A stretch of 64,000 bases of DNA, taken from positions 372,001-436,000 of the forward strand of contig MU839101.1 of assembly GCA_030685235.1 (NCBI GenBank), written 5' to 3'. The DNA comes from Copromyces sp. CBS 386.78 (lineage: Eukaryota; Ascomycota; Sordariomycetes; Sordariales; Sordariaceae). Each line of letters starts with the position of its first letter. The first letter of the stretch is position 1. Positions 34,227-46,198 of this stretch are shown piece by piece. Position numbers and translations under genes: made by a program. The notes under the pieces are model-generated. The model was not told the DNA's origin, did no database searches, and saw nothing but the letters and a program-made list of their open reading frames with translations.

Positions 34227-34934
34227 TCAAGCCTTCTCCATGTTGCGTTCCCTTGCCATCTTTCTCAGCTCCAGGACGCCCATTATGCCCGACTGGCGAA
34301 GTCGCTCGAGGATCAGCTTCATGCCCTCTCGACTCTTGCCTAATTGGTCCTGGGTCTTCTTCGAAGCCAGGCTCTCAATGCTCCGCTGCATACCGTGGGC
34401 ACCAAGCCGAGAGAAGAAGCCGCCCTTCTCTTGTTCGGCTTCGTGCGTGTGCAAGTGACCCAGCTTATCGCGAATCCGCTCTCCAAAGCGAGATCGAAAT
34501 ACCACCGTCGTGGCAACATCAGTCGTATTTCCATTATCATTAGTGTTCTTCGGAATCGTATAGATCTGCTTCTCCACCACCGACAGAACGCCAGCAAAGT
34601 TCAGGTTCCGGCTTTCGGTCGACATCCAGCCCTCCTTCATGTCCACAACGCTGGTCTCCAGGATATAGGACGCCTTCTCGGTCGTGGCACCACCGGTAAT
34701 GCTGGTGGGGAGCATTTTCATGATAGCAGGTGGCATGCGCGACTTCTTGAGGTGGATGCGAGTCGTGTGTAGACGGCCGGTGACCAGGTCGACATGCGAC
34801 GAGAGGGTGTCGGTGCTCATGACATGCTGGGAGAAGGGATTGAGCTGCGGGGAGCAGTACCGGAGGAAGAAGGCAAGCGTGACGGTCGGGAAAGGATGGC
34901 TATAGGTGTGGTTGGTAGTGTGCGTGAGAACCAT
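34227..34934 (-). CDS. PRELI/MSF1 (Ups-family) lipid-transfer protein, 235 residues
   Basis: Single exon starting at the ATG at 34934 (MVLTHTTNHTYSHPFPTVT); upstream in-frame codons lack ATG. PRELI/MSF1 proteins carry phosphatidic acid or phosphatidylserine across the mitochondrial intermembrane space with Mdm35. The domain fills residues 1 to about 175: NPFSQHVMSTDTL, TGRLHTTRIHL and the RNLNFAGVLSVVE segment are typical. The C-terminal 50 residues are charged and helical, beginning SIESLASKKTQDQ. The subtype (Ups1, Ups2 or Ups3-like) cannot be decided by eye. Confidence 0.85.
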   Translation of the reverse strand: MVLTHTTNHTYSHPFPTVTLAFFLRYCSPQLNPFSQHVMSTDTLSSHVDLVTGRLHTTRIHLKKSRMPPAIMKMLPTSITGGATTEKASYILETSVVDMKEGWMSTESRNLNFAGVLSVVEKQIYTIPKNTNDNGNTTDVATTVVFRSRFGERIRDKLGHLHTHEAEQEKGGFFSRLGAHGMQRSIESLASKKTQDQLGKSREGMKLILERLRQSGIMGVLELRKMARERNMEKA

Positions 34935-37469
34935 TTTGACCGAGGAATATGACAAGGCTCGTTGCTGATGCGGTCTGGGCGGTTTCGGAACGTATCGATT
35001 GGCGCAACGATGGGACTATGGAGAGCTCGATTTCGGATGACCGGTTCCCGAGGCTGGATGTATATAGGGAGCACGGTTCGAAGCTAGGCTCGGGCGGATG
35101 GGCTGGCTCTAGAGAGTAGCTAGCAATTGCTTGCCAAAACGTGGGCAGACTGGAGTGAAGTCACTGGAGGTGGCGATGTTTGGTCGTGATGGACGATGTC
35201 GGGACGTATCGTGTAAGGGTTATCTGGGAAAAGCGCAGCTCACGATCGATGGTAAAGAAGATTTGACATTGGAACAGGGTACGGCCACAAGAAGCTGTCA
35301 AATCCTCTTTTCCACGGTGCCGGGGTGACGATGATGGTGGTTTGAAAATTTGAGTACGAATGGAGGAGTAGAGCGAGGTAGAGGCAGTGGTAGATAAGGC
35401 AGGAAAGTTGGGGAAGATGGAGGAAAGATAGGTTGACGTGGGGCAGGCAGGATCTGTGACTTGGGAAAAGGTACCAAGAGCCGAGAGCAACGGAAAAAGC
35501 GATGATGAAAGTGACCCGACGACGAACCGACGGGATGGGCCGATGTTTGGAAGAACCACCCGACACTACAACTGGGGCCGATGGATAAGGTACCAAGACA
35601 CTAACGGGCACCGCTTCCACTTTGCGGGAAGGAACCTTGCTCTGTAAATACAAAGTGGAAAACAACTGAAGGTGCTTGAGTTCTGTAAAGATGCAGAGTG
35701 GAGGATCGTGAAAGTGTTTCTGTCGGTGGTTACTTGTGCTACAATAGCGAAGGGTTGGGTGGCCAAAGCTGGAGGTATAAGACAAAGAAGAGACGTGGAA
35801 AACCCAAAGGGCCGCAGATGGAAAATAAGGAAATGAGGGGACTGCGAAACTCTGACGATCATGGGCTCATTTAAGTTGCTTCCGATATCATCGAGCGCCT
35901 GCCCATTGTCCGTCCCAGGTGTGTGACACGGAAGCTGCCACTGCTCCTTCGACGGCAAAAGACATCGTCATCACCATCATGCAATCCCCTCCTCCTACTA
36001 GCGCAAGCAGCTCGTGTGCGTAACAGTGCAGCAATGCGCACCCTGCAATAACCCGGCCTGAATGCCCTCAATCGTGCCATGAATGACATTGAGAGCGAGA
36101 CCAGCCTTGCAGTAATGTTTGAAAGACAGATTGGGATAATAAAGATGAGTTGGGACCTTGAAATTGTGGTCATACATCCTTTCACCGAGTTAGTATGTGT
36201 ATCATCAAATGTTTGATACGGTTGCTTCCTTGGGCTTTTGCTTGACGGAAGGTGTTTTCCACTGCCAGTCATTGCCAATGCAGTCTTCGACTGGCGGCCA
36301 AGTGCCGGGGTGCTTGGCTTAGTAATGCCACAATTTTCAACCGCTTGGTGCACGGGCGCAACCTTTAAAAGTGGGAAGCCTGCTGTGTCTCACTTTCAAA
36401 CGCCCGCTGCCGTCCTACTTGCCTGCCGAAGCTGCATCTATTCACCTGGCAGCAACCTATTGCAAAGCGCAATGCAATGCACAGGCTGCTTAGTCATTCT
36501 ACTTGCGCCCATCCAATCCTTCAATAGGCGCCAGCGTTAACATTCCACTTCCATTTTAGCTGCCCTGCTGCCCTCTCGGATTCCCCCGACCCCCAACCCT
36601 CCCGTTCATTTCTTCCTCCAAGCAAAACTTTCAACTTGCGACACGACGGCGAATCAGTCAGCTGGCCATCACAACTGCATCGGCCGACCAGCGATTCATC
36701 AATTCCTTTCTTTCCCAGCGCCGTCGCTTTGTTTAGCGTCCACGACCAACCTCGCGCGATTCCTCACCATTCCATCAACGCACCGAACGACGACCGTCGA
36801 TCTGAGCCAAACGTGATCCGCGACGCTTCACGATTCCACGGCGAAAACCGACCATATCAATCCAGCCACCGCGTGACAGCGTGTTATCGTTCCGCCACCA
36901 CCTCGGCATTATCAAACCGCTCTCTCTTTCCTTTTGCTTCGCATACTGACATATTTCGAGACTCGATATTTTCTGGCTGTTGGCTCGCTGGGCTAGCCTG
37001 GAAGGTGATCTGAGTCTCTGGCTGTGGCGCAATTGATTTGATATCTGGGACGGGAAACAAGTGCGAGTCTTCCAACAGTACCATTCATCCCCCTTGTACT
37101 GGTTGTTGCAGTCTCGCCGGGCCTTTGTACTTTCCTTCTCTTTATCTGTCACTTTGTGTCTCTTCTTACGAGTACATTCAGAATTGACTCAGTCTAACTC
37201 TGCAATATCAAGAGCCAAAAAAAGAGAGGAACAAGGAAACATTTTTGCTGAAAGGGGACAATTCACTACCAGCTGAGACTTCGCAGAAATCATTTTCACA
37301 AGCCCCAGCCCCCAACTCGTATCATACGTCAACATTGTTTAGGAGAGTCTTCTAATAGTACAGTGTTTGCCTTGGGCGTGGTGTCACTTCTGGATCCTGT
37401 TTGGCATCCCAGTTGCGCAACCTATGACCATTGCCTCTACAGTCAACAACATATCAACCTGAGCTCAAG
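34935..37469. other. Divergent spacer between PRELI and Mpe1 genes
   Basis: 2.5 kb holding both promoters and probably a long Mpe1 leader. Many small ORFs on both strands, none with features. No RNA gene recognised. Confidence 0.45.
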
Positions 37470-39609
37470 ATGGAGTCCTCCGTCTTCTTCAAGTTCAAAT
37501 CTAACAAAGAGCCCACCCGTGTGGAGTTCGACGGAACTGGCATATCCGTCTTCGAGCTAAAACGTGAAATCATTCTGAAAAGTGCGCTCGGCGATGGCAC
37601 TGATTTCGACCTCGTCATCGCTGCCGATGAGAGCTTCAAGGAAGGTAAGTACAATCCAAGTGGATGTCAAAATAGCTATGCTCAGAACGCTGACACGGGT
37701 CCAGTTCACGATGATGATACAACCATCATTCCAAGATCAACCACGGTCATTGCCCGCCGCATGCCCGCCAAGGTCCAGGGTAGGGGAGGAGCCGCTCGCT
37801 ATGTCTCGGGCAAAATGCCTGTACATGCAAAGAACTCATCACGCAAAGAACAACCCATTGTCAAGGCCTTGGCGAAGCAGGTCGCCAACCCAGTCGTTCA
37901 GCTTAACAGTGCCATGACTGAGGAAGAGAAGATGGCAGCCGTCTTCCAAGCTCAGACGGAGAATTTCACCGCTAGGGAGGAGGAAATGGCTACGTACGTA
38001 TACTTCCCTCCGCTCTTGTTAACCGTGAAATGTGTTGATATTAACTCGGATGTTTAGGCAGCAATATGTCGCTAAATCTGGCCCCAAGAAGCCTGCGAAC
38101 GTCCCTGACCATGACCCTCCGCAAGGATACATCTGCTACAGGTGTGGCGAGAAGGGTCACTGGATTCAACTCTGTCCAACCAACGACAACCCGGACTTTG
38201 ATAACCGCCCCCGCGTAAAGCGGACCACCGGCATCCCCAAATCCTTCCTAAAGACGGTAGACAAGGCAACCGCTCTAGGTCAAAATGGGGACGGTGACGA
38301 AACCAAGACCCCGTCCGGCATCATGGTTAATGCCGACGGAGAGTTTGTCATTGCCGAGCCTGACAAGGCCTCATGGGAACAGTTTCAGGCCAAGGCCAAG
38401 TCGAACTCTGCAGCCCAAAAGGCTGCTCCTGAGGGAGATAAGGAGATTCAAGAGCGTGGGCTGGAGTGCCCCATCGACCACAAGTTGTTCATAGACCCAA
38501 TGAAGACACCGTGTTGTGAGAAGACGTATTGCAATGATTGCATTACCAACGCCCTCATTGAGAGCGACTTCATCTGCCCTGGCTGCAAGTCCGATGGCGT
38601 ACTTATCGATGACTTGAAGGCGGATGAGGAGGCAGTGGAGAAGATCAAGGCTTTCCTTGCGGAAAAGAACAGTAAGGCGAAAGAAGGGTCCCAGAGCCCT
38701 GGCAGTCCCAAAAGCCCGACAGCAGCAAAGTCTCCGTCATCTACCGACGCTCATGCCGCCGAAACCAACACTGAGCAAGCCAAGCCAAAATCCGAATCTC
38801 CGACTCCGACAAACACTGCAGCATCTGCATCGCAGCAAACCTCGCATCAACAGACATCACAGGCGTCAAGTGCAGCATCGATGCAATCCGGCTCCACCGG
38901 CAAGACAACGCCACCAACACAGGCCAACCAGGGACAACAAAGCCAGCAAGTTTCGAAAAAGCGCCCTGCCGAAGATGCCCTGGAGAATCCCAAGATCCCC
39001 AAGGCGCCCAAGGCCATGCAGCAGAAGGCTCAACAAACCCAGCAGCAAGCCATGATGGAGCAAATGATGAACGGAGTGACTGGCATGCCTCCCATGAATG
39101 GCATGAACCCCATGAACTTTTCACCTCAAATGTTTCCTGGCATGCCCATGATGGGCAATTTCGGAGGTATGGGAATGCCCAACATGCCCATGGGCATGAT
39201 GAACATGATGAACCCAATGATGGCCGGGGGGATGGGACCTGGCTTCCCCATGAACGGCGGGATGGGCCCTGGTGGCTTCCCCGGTGGCTCCGGCGGAATG
39301 CCGAACGGCAACAACCCCGGAATGTGGAACAACGGCATGGGCATGAACGGCCCGCACGGCGGCGTTCCCAACGGTCCCAACATGGGTGGCACCATGGGAC
39401 CAGGCGGTGGGAGAATGAACATGATGAACCAAGCAACCGGCATGGGTATGCACAATGGCGGCGGCTATCAATTGCAGCAGCAGCAGTTCAAGAATTTCTC
39501 CAACCAGCCCGCTGATGATGATGACGCTTATTTTCGGAAGCCCGTCAACCCGCACCGCCATCAGAACCGTCAAAGGCGGGTCCGGCCGAGTGATTACCGG
39601 GAACTGTAG
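37470..39609 (+). CDS. mpe1: Mpe1/RBBP6-type cleavage and polyadenylation factor subunit (671 residues)
   Basis: Exons 37470-37644, 37705-37993 and 38058-39609 join in phase. Domain order is that of Mpe1: an N-terminal DWNN ubiquitin-like fold (FFKFKSNKEPTRVEFDG...FELKREII, residues 1 to about 75), a CCHC zinc knuckle CYRCGEKGHWIQLC (about 181-194), and a RING/U-box-like zinc domain at about 290-332 (CPIDHKLFIDP, CCEKTYCNDC, CPGC). Mpe1 is a nuclear CPF subunit needed for mRNA 3'-end cleavage and poly(A) addition. The C-terminal 250 residues are disordered: a Ser/Gln-rich stretch, then a long Met/Gly/Pro/Asn-rich tract (MNGMNPMNF, GMPMGMMNMM and so on), longer than in yeast, ending in a basic RRVRPSDY tail. 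Confidence 0.94.
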
Positions 39610-40062
39610 GGGCAAGCAAGACCTACGAACTAGGTGACGCCGGTTTCTCAACACCACGCAGCAGGCTAGGATAATCTGTGCGACTGCTCAAAACGTATTC
39701 TAGCGAACCGGCAAAGAACGCACATACTTGCGATGCACGATAATAGTCGACACCTTTCAAGATCTGTCGGTTCATCGTCCACAACATCACAGCATTGACT
39801 TCTTTCTACCCTGTCAACGACGAGATTTGAGTCATCAAGGACACGGGCCAGAAGACCCGGGAGAACAAGGGCATATCGTGTACATGCACAGCATATTACG
39901 GCATTCGAAAGGGAGAAAAGCGGCAACATCACCAAAACAAGATTCAACGAAATTACCCAGATCAGGAAGTTACGAGAGATGGAAGGCCCTTTCAAGGAAC
40001 GGCCAGCCAGTATTCATCCACTCGCTTTTTTTTTCTTGGTAGCATTGGAGGCGTTCTAATGG

Positions 40063-40099
40063 TTTTTCTTTTCTTTTCTTTTCTTTTCTTTTTTTTTTG
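40063..40099 (+). repeat. (TTTTC)n microsatellite
   Basis: Seven or so units of TTTTC grading into poly-T, just downstream of the Mpe1 3' region. Confidence 0.85.
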
Positions 40100-40139
40100 T
40101 TGATTTTGGAGGGGGGAGGTTGGGTTTTCCCTTTAATCT

Positions 40140-40310
40140 CGAAACTATCATGGAAGGAATGGAGGGGTAGGTGGAAGGGTGGGTGGTTGGTTGGGAGATT
40201 AAGGGAGGGAAGGAGGGGCCGGGCAGGATGGCAGGATGGATGGATGGCTGGATGGTCACGGGCGTGAAAGGCGTAATATACGTGGTTGATGGATGGATGG
40301 ACATGAAGGC
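40140..40310 (+). repeat. Purine-rich GGAT/GGGT low-complexity tract
   Basis: Degenerate GGAT, GGGT and GGAAG units, including GGATGGATGG near 40235 and again near 40290. Low-complexity sequence with no coding function seen. Confidence 0.7.
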
Positions 40311-40902
40311 ATGCAAACGAAACATCTAGGGGAAGGAAATTGAGAATGACGGCAAATGATGGGACGTTATGAAAAGAAAAGAGAAGGGCGGTTTGAACTT
40401 GGGGAAAGGGGACTTTAGTGACCGCTACTACTTGGCGGTTGCTCTCTTTCTTTGATGATGGTTGGAGGGATCATGACAGGACAGCGAAGGAGAACATCGG
40501 CATGAACCGACTTCCGCGCCATCCCCCATGATTCCTCCGTTTAAATAGGCAATGGACGACCTACAAGTACGGACTTGACTTACCGTGTGTCTCCCACTCG
40601 CTCCATCTTTTATAGTACTTTGATTTTGCTGCTACGTGTTTACCCTGTTTAGATTGCTTTCGAGTTCTAGGAATCGCCATAGAAAACAAGTGTTCTAATT
40701 TAAACTTTCCTCTCTGGTGTTCTGTGTTTGACTGTGACGTGTTTCCAAACATGGCTTGAAGTGAATAAACTCCAGCGCAATGCATAGACTCAAATGCCTA
40801 CCCCCATCATGACCACATTGCCCTATTCACGAAATCCAGGCGAAACGACAGGAATACGTGGATTATCATTACTACACAGTTTCACATTATATAACCCCCT
40901 CT

Positions 40903-41996
40903 CTATTGTGGCGGCACGAAAGGTTTAACCAACATCTCGCTAAACTTCTCCAGCCTCTCCTTACCACGGACCTCCTCCACCAGCAGCGGCATCTTGACAA
41001 CGTTGAACTCGTCGTACAGCTCCTCGATCTGATCCAGGTACTTCTTCTGCATCTTCCTGCGGGCTGTGCACTGCTCGCAGTCGGATCCCGGCTTGGGGAA
41101 CAGGAGCTGGTTGACCACGATGCTGTGGGTGTCGATGCCGTAGGTGGCCAGTTCCTGGATCATGCGCTCCGTCTCGTACAGCGACAGGAACTCGGGGATG
41201 CACACGCACACGAACGTGGTCAGGCGCTCGTCCTTGAACTGCGTGTTCACCTCAGAGATGGTCGCCCGCAACGTCTCCAGCTTCTCCATCATCTCGTTCA
41301 GGTTCTGACCGTTGGGCAGCGTGCCGTTGGAGCCGAGGAAGCCGTTGAGCAAGGGACCGTATTGCGAAGAGAGCTGCGAGACCTTGGCGAGCGCCTTCTC
41401 GAGGACCGAGGGGAACTGAAGGAAGCGCAGCGTGTGGCCGGTGGGCGCAGTGTCGAAGATGATGGTCTCGTAGGAGAGCGACTTGACTTGCTTGAGGACT
41501 TCGGCGAAAGACATGGCTTCGTCAATACCGGGGATCTGTGATTTATATATAAGATTCAGTACATGCTATAGCCCTTTCGTTGTGTGTCATGCGCCAAAGA
41601 TCAACGTACCGCAAACGCCAAATCCTGCATCATGCCACCAACACCACCCATATCACCAGCACCCTCATTCTCGCCCTGGCCAGCCAGGAGATCCTGGATG
41701 CTGCCGTTGGGGTCAATCTCCATAGCGCTTAGGTTGGTAAAGCCATCGATCAGACGCGCCTCCTTGCCGAACTTTTGGCTGAAGGCGTCACTGAGGTTGT
41801 GGGCGGGGTCGGTGGAGATGAGCAGGACCGAACGGCGGACCTTGGCCAGCTGGATAGCCAGAGAGCACGAGGTTGTCGTCTTGCCGACACCGCCCTTGCC
41901 GCCGACGAAAATCCAGCGCAGCGAGCGCTGGTCGAGAATCGACTGGAGGGTGGGCTCCAGGTGGTCGTCGTCGGCGTTGATAACTGCGGTAGACAT
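40903..41996 (-). CDS. get3: Get3 ATPase for tail-anchored protein targeting (339 residues)
   Basis: Exons 41996-41610 and 41535-40903, intron 74 bp (GTACGT...CACAG), phase 0. Get3/TRC40 is the dimeric ATPase that carries tail-anchored membrane proteins to the ER receptor Get1/Get2; it is homologous to bacterial ArsA. The P-loop [10 protein letters not shown] is at about residues 32-41, the switch segments [12 protein letters not shown] and [11 protein letters not shown] follow, and the zinc-binding CEQC motif (dimer interface) is at about 278. The helical, Met-rich client-binding region falls around the intron (GMMQDLAFA). Length matches the family. Confidence 0.95.
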
Positions 41997-44103
41997 GATG
42001 ATGATGTCGCGGGTTCGGTATCGCGAAATTTGTGGTTGTTTCGTAAAAGAATGGGTATATAGGTAGCGTTCGAACGAAGAACAACAAGAGGTTGAGCTGA
42101 ACTGCGCAGGTGTGTGCTGTTGTCTTGTCAGGGGCGAGTGTGGACGGAGTGAGGCCTAGAATCAGTTGGAATCGCAAAGTCGACCTCCTTTTGGGACGCG
42201 ATGTCGGGCATCCCGTCCCCCCTCGTCCCCTCCAGTGAGAAGGGACAACGTCACTGGGCTTTGGTGGGGTAGCTGTACCTCTAGGGGTACCTTAGGTGCC
42301 CCTGTGCCTTATCACTGATAGAGGCAGTGACGACCTCCCGTACCTAGGGAAAGCCTCGCAGCCCCTCACCAGCGTCCATGGCGGGAGTAAACATACCCCT
42401 GAATAGGGCAGAAGGCGATCCTCATCCCCTCAGCAACTCAGCCTCTCACAAAGGACCCGAGGGGAAGGAGAAGCGTGGCTATCCGGCCCTAGGGGTGGAG
42501 AAGCAAACATTTAAACTTCATGGACTTAAACAACCTCCCCTTCTGGGTGCGGATGACCTTTTCATTCCCTTTCATTTGTCGCAATCTGACTACAGATCTA
42601 CTTCTACCTCGTAGGTAGAAACACATGCCTTAAGGTATCTCTATTCTAGCCAAGTTCACCTGCTCCGGAAGCTATATTTGAGGCCGGAACACCATCGCCC
42701 TTTCACCTATCTTCCACGCCAATGGACTACCTGCCAAGTTGTTCATCTAGGCTCGAATGGATATTGGATCCTATCCTGATGATTCACAAATTAATAAGCC
42801 ACTCCATCAAGCCGGACATCATGAAGGAGAACGCCGTTGAAGGCATGTTTCCACTCCAGCGGGGACATCCTTAGTCCGGAAGAGGTTCACCCACCACGCT
42901 TTGTTCCGGCCTTCTTACCGTTCCGCGGTACACCATATCCTGGGCGTGAAACTGCAGGCTCAACATCCCCGGCGTGGCAGCCAATGCCATAAAGGACTGG
43001 TTGTTTCGGTACCTCTAAACGGCCGCCATCCCCGCATTCGTCCCGGACCGAAAAAGGGTTTCGGAAGCACTTCCGAAGGCCATGCGCATTATATATGGGC
43101 ACTACTGCAGCGGCCGTCCCCCGGTTTGAGCCTCAACTACTTCAAATGATCAATCAGAACCAGAGGCTCGAAACTTCGCCCTCCCTCATTTGCCGTGGTC
43201 CACCAGCTGTGCGCTATTCTGACCGCCGTGGCATCGATGCCCTTGGTTGGTGGGCAGCGCTAAGCAACAGGGATGAAGCCATTGAGCTTCAGAGGAGCAG
43301 GCCCAATAACCCAATATTGCCATCCATGATGGAGGAAACAGAAAACAGCCTTGACAAAACCCGCTGTCGTGACTCTTCTTCCGTCTAGAGTATATAAAAT
43401 CCGACCTGTCTCTGGGACGAAACTCCCTTCTTACAGAGCCTCTTACCGAATCACGCCTTACGATATCGGAACTCATATCCACACTCGCGTTTCACGGCAG
43501 CAGCGAGGCAGCACTCAGCAGACCGAGAACAGAATCATACAGCGAACGACTACAGCACAGAAGAAACATCAAGACACCGATTTCAGCTTATAACTTTGCG
43601 AAGATCACGGCATCTAAGAGCATCCGGAGGCACTAGCGTCACGCTGCCTCTCAGTCACTGGCTGACGTCGATATACACGAAACACAGTCCAGTCAAAGAC
43701 TCTGGCGAAGGGTCTCAGGGTGTCACGTTGTAGACAAAGCTCCAGCTCCAAGCCGGCACCTTTAGCTGAACGGCAGCTGCTAGCGAACGAAGAAGCGAAA
43801 GACAAGGTTCCTGCTCCTACACTCAGGATGGCGGACCGCAAGCCTTCGGAAGCTGTGCCGACCACGAGCGGAAGACAGTCTCATGCGATTCCTGCAGCAT
43901 CATTCCGTGCGTGCGCCACCTTTTCGTTTTACAAACCAGCTTATCTCAACTACACATATTTTCAACCTCGATAAAAATCTTACTACCACTTACAACTGCC
44001 CCTACACTCTTACCCCAGATCTTGTTTTTTTTTGCTACTACCTTCTTCCCCCATGCCATGATTCTATATAATAGCTGAACGTGGACCACATGTCTGACCT
44101 GTC
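41997..44103. other. Divergent spacer between Get3 and the SDR-like gene
   Basis: 2.1 kb with short ORFs only. A strong TATATAAA at 43391-43398 suggests a promoter firing rightward, which would give the SDR-like gene a leader of about 0.6-0.7 kb. A repeated GTACC-rich patch near 42270-42350 has no known meaning. Confidence 0.45.
43391..43398 (+). promoter_or_regulatory. Probable TATA box
   Basis: TATATAAA, a consensus TATA box, about 700 bp before the SDR-like ATG and followed by an ORF-poor, A-rich leader. Direction is inferred from the gene to its right. Confidence 0.4.
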
Positions 44104-45305
44104 ATGGACCAACCAGCAACCCATAATTCGCCGAGGACATGGCTTATAACGTCCGCACTCACGCCACTCGCTATCCGGCTTATACGCCAGCTCCTAGCGC
44201 ATGGTGACTACGTAGTCGCCTGCCTGCCACCACAGGAGGTCGAGCACGAAGACCGCAGCGCCGAATTCCGTGAGCTCATCAACGAGTGTAAAAGTAACCG
44301 CAAAGATCGTGAAGGGTGGAAGGACCGGATCCGCCCCATCCGGTGTGATAGCCGCGTCATGGGTCAGTGCGGCGCTGCCGTTGCTGAAGCCGTCCAGATT
44401 TTTGGGAGGATTGACATTATGCTCTGTTGCAGAGCCGAAGGTAAGTGAATTGCCAACATACATGGATATATCACGACTATGGCCCGCTGATGCTTCTTGT
44501 GTTTATTGTAGCTGTTGTGGGGACCGTCGAGGAACTATCAACTAACCCTGCGACGCAGAACCTTGTGAGGGACCAGTTCGAGACTATCTACTTCTCGCAG
44601 GTGAACTTCATCAAGGCAGCTCTACCACAGCTCAGAGCGCAACACACAGGCCATATCATTGTTTTGACAAGCATTGGTGGTCACATTGGGACACCAGGCA
44701 TGTCCTTTTACACAGCTGCCGTTTGGGCGCTCGAAGGCTTCTGTGACTCGCTAGCATACGAGATTGCGCCATTCAATATCAAGATGACGATTGTGCAGCC
44801 CAATAAGGAGATTTTGAGCCTAACCAACAAGCTCATCTTCTCGCCGCCACTACCCCAGTACGAGGCCGACCTGAACCCGGCTCCAAACATCCGGGATGTA
44901 CTGTCTACCGTCCTCAACTCGAATCCGGACACGTACATTGAGCAAAGCGAAGACGAAATACAGTTCCGCTACCCGAAACTTCCGCCCGCTACCTTGGACA
45001 AGCTAGTCATGGAGACGGTGCATGCCTTGACAGCCATTGGCGGGCACGAGAACCCGCCGGCAAGGCATATCGTCGGGTTTGAAGGTGCTACTGCCGTCAA
45101 GGAGAAACTGAAGACGGTGACGGAGGAGCTGGAGGACTTTGTTGAAGTCAGTCTGGCAGTGGACATCTTTGACAGTGAGCTCAAGGCTGAGGCAAGGAAG
45201 GGTAGGTTGGGAATGGAGGCTACACAGGGCATGGGAGCGGGCGAGGGTTCATCGAGTGCGGGAATGGGGTTGGGTGGTTACCCTGGCATGGGACCGATGT
45301 CATGA
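44104..45305 (+). CDS. SDR-fold protein lacking the catalytic and nucleotide-binding motifs (376 residues)
   Basis: Exons 44104-44440 and 44512-45305 (71-bp intron, GTAAGT...TTGTAG). The order of segments is that of a classical short-chain dehydrogenase: beta-alpha start, a long helical insert, IFGRIDIMLCC, VNFIKAALPQLRAQHTGHIIVLTS, then FYTAAVWALEGFCDSLAYEI. But the cofactor motif TGxxxGxG reads TSALTPLA with all three glycines gone, NNAG is replaced by CCRA, and YxxxK is YTAAV with the catalytic lysine replaced by Val. The frame is clean and the fold-defining hydrophobic pattern is kept, so it looks like a conserved pseudoenzyme, not a decaying gene. The C terminus is a Gly/Met-rich tail. 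Function unknown. Confidence 0.82.
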
Positions 45306-46198
45306 TAATGCCAGGCTCTTCAAACGTCAAAATACTATTAGGGTAAGGGTTGCGGACAAACTAAAGAACTTAAATTCAACTGTTTTTCTTTTCATCAATT
45401 CTCGGGTCAGCAGAACTTGATACCATGTAGGCTACCTTGATAACTCACTACTAGCCTCCACCGTCTAACCATTTCAAACGAATGGTAAAAGAAGATTACG
45501 AGAACCATCACGGTGCTCAGAGGCTCAAGTAAATATCAAACCCCATGGAGTCGCCGTTTCTTCGCTGTGAGGGATGCCCGTTCTTCGGAGGTACTTCTGG
45601 ACCCTTGGCCGGCGTTTGCTCCACTTCCCGGCCGGGGCCCCGGATGGTCGGAATCGGTTAGAGGTACGTACCCGGAAGGCGGGGGAAGGAAGCTGTTTAG
45701 AGCTCGGGCCGCCACTATAGTACTATTCTACACTACAGTGTACAGCGGGTGGCTCCCTGTATTCTAGCACCAAACCCCCACTACCTACCGCAACACCAAC
45801 CGGCACCAATCTGTCTATAGGTGGGTTCGGCCTAGTGTATTCAACGATTCACCGAACGAAGGAACTTCGACCACCATTCATACAAGCCCGGACGGGACTC
45901 GATGCCCGCTCGAAACAACCAACTTCTTTACCTAGTTTCGACAGTTACCTCCCTACCACCTAGACCCCCTTTTGGCATAACCAACACGTACAGACGCAAG
46001 GACAGCAGGTGCGGAACTACAAGGCAAAGCAACCTAGGCAAGGCAAGGTAGCGGCAGTCGTGTGCCTGCCCGATGCTTCGAAGCTCCTCTTGGACCCCGA
46101 CAATGTCCCTTCTCTCCATCTAAAGGAAGCTAGCAACACAACCTCGACAGCATCCCACCGCATCCCCAAGGCACAGGAATGACCTCGCCGAGACGACC
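45306..46198. other. Spacer with Trs120 promoter
   Basis: 0.9 kb between two genes on the same strand. No gene, RNA or clear motif recognised. Confidence 0.5.

Larger units (their letters stand above)
39610..40902. other. Convergent spacer with simple repeats
   Basis: 1.3 kb between Mpe1 and Get3. It has a (TTTTC)n/poly-T tract around 40063-40099 and a GGAT/GGGT-rich purine tract over 40140-40310; no gene. Confidence 0.5.

Noticed and set aside
40858..41541. 227-codon plus-strand ORF
   Set aside because: Antisense to Get3 exon 2; no family features.
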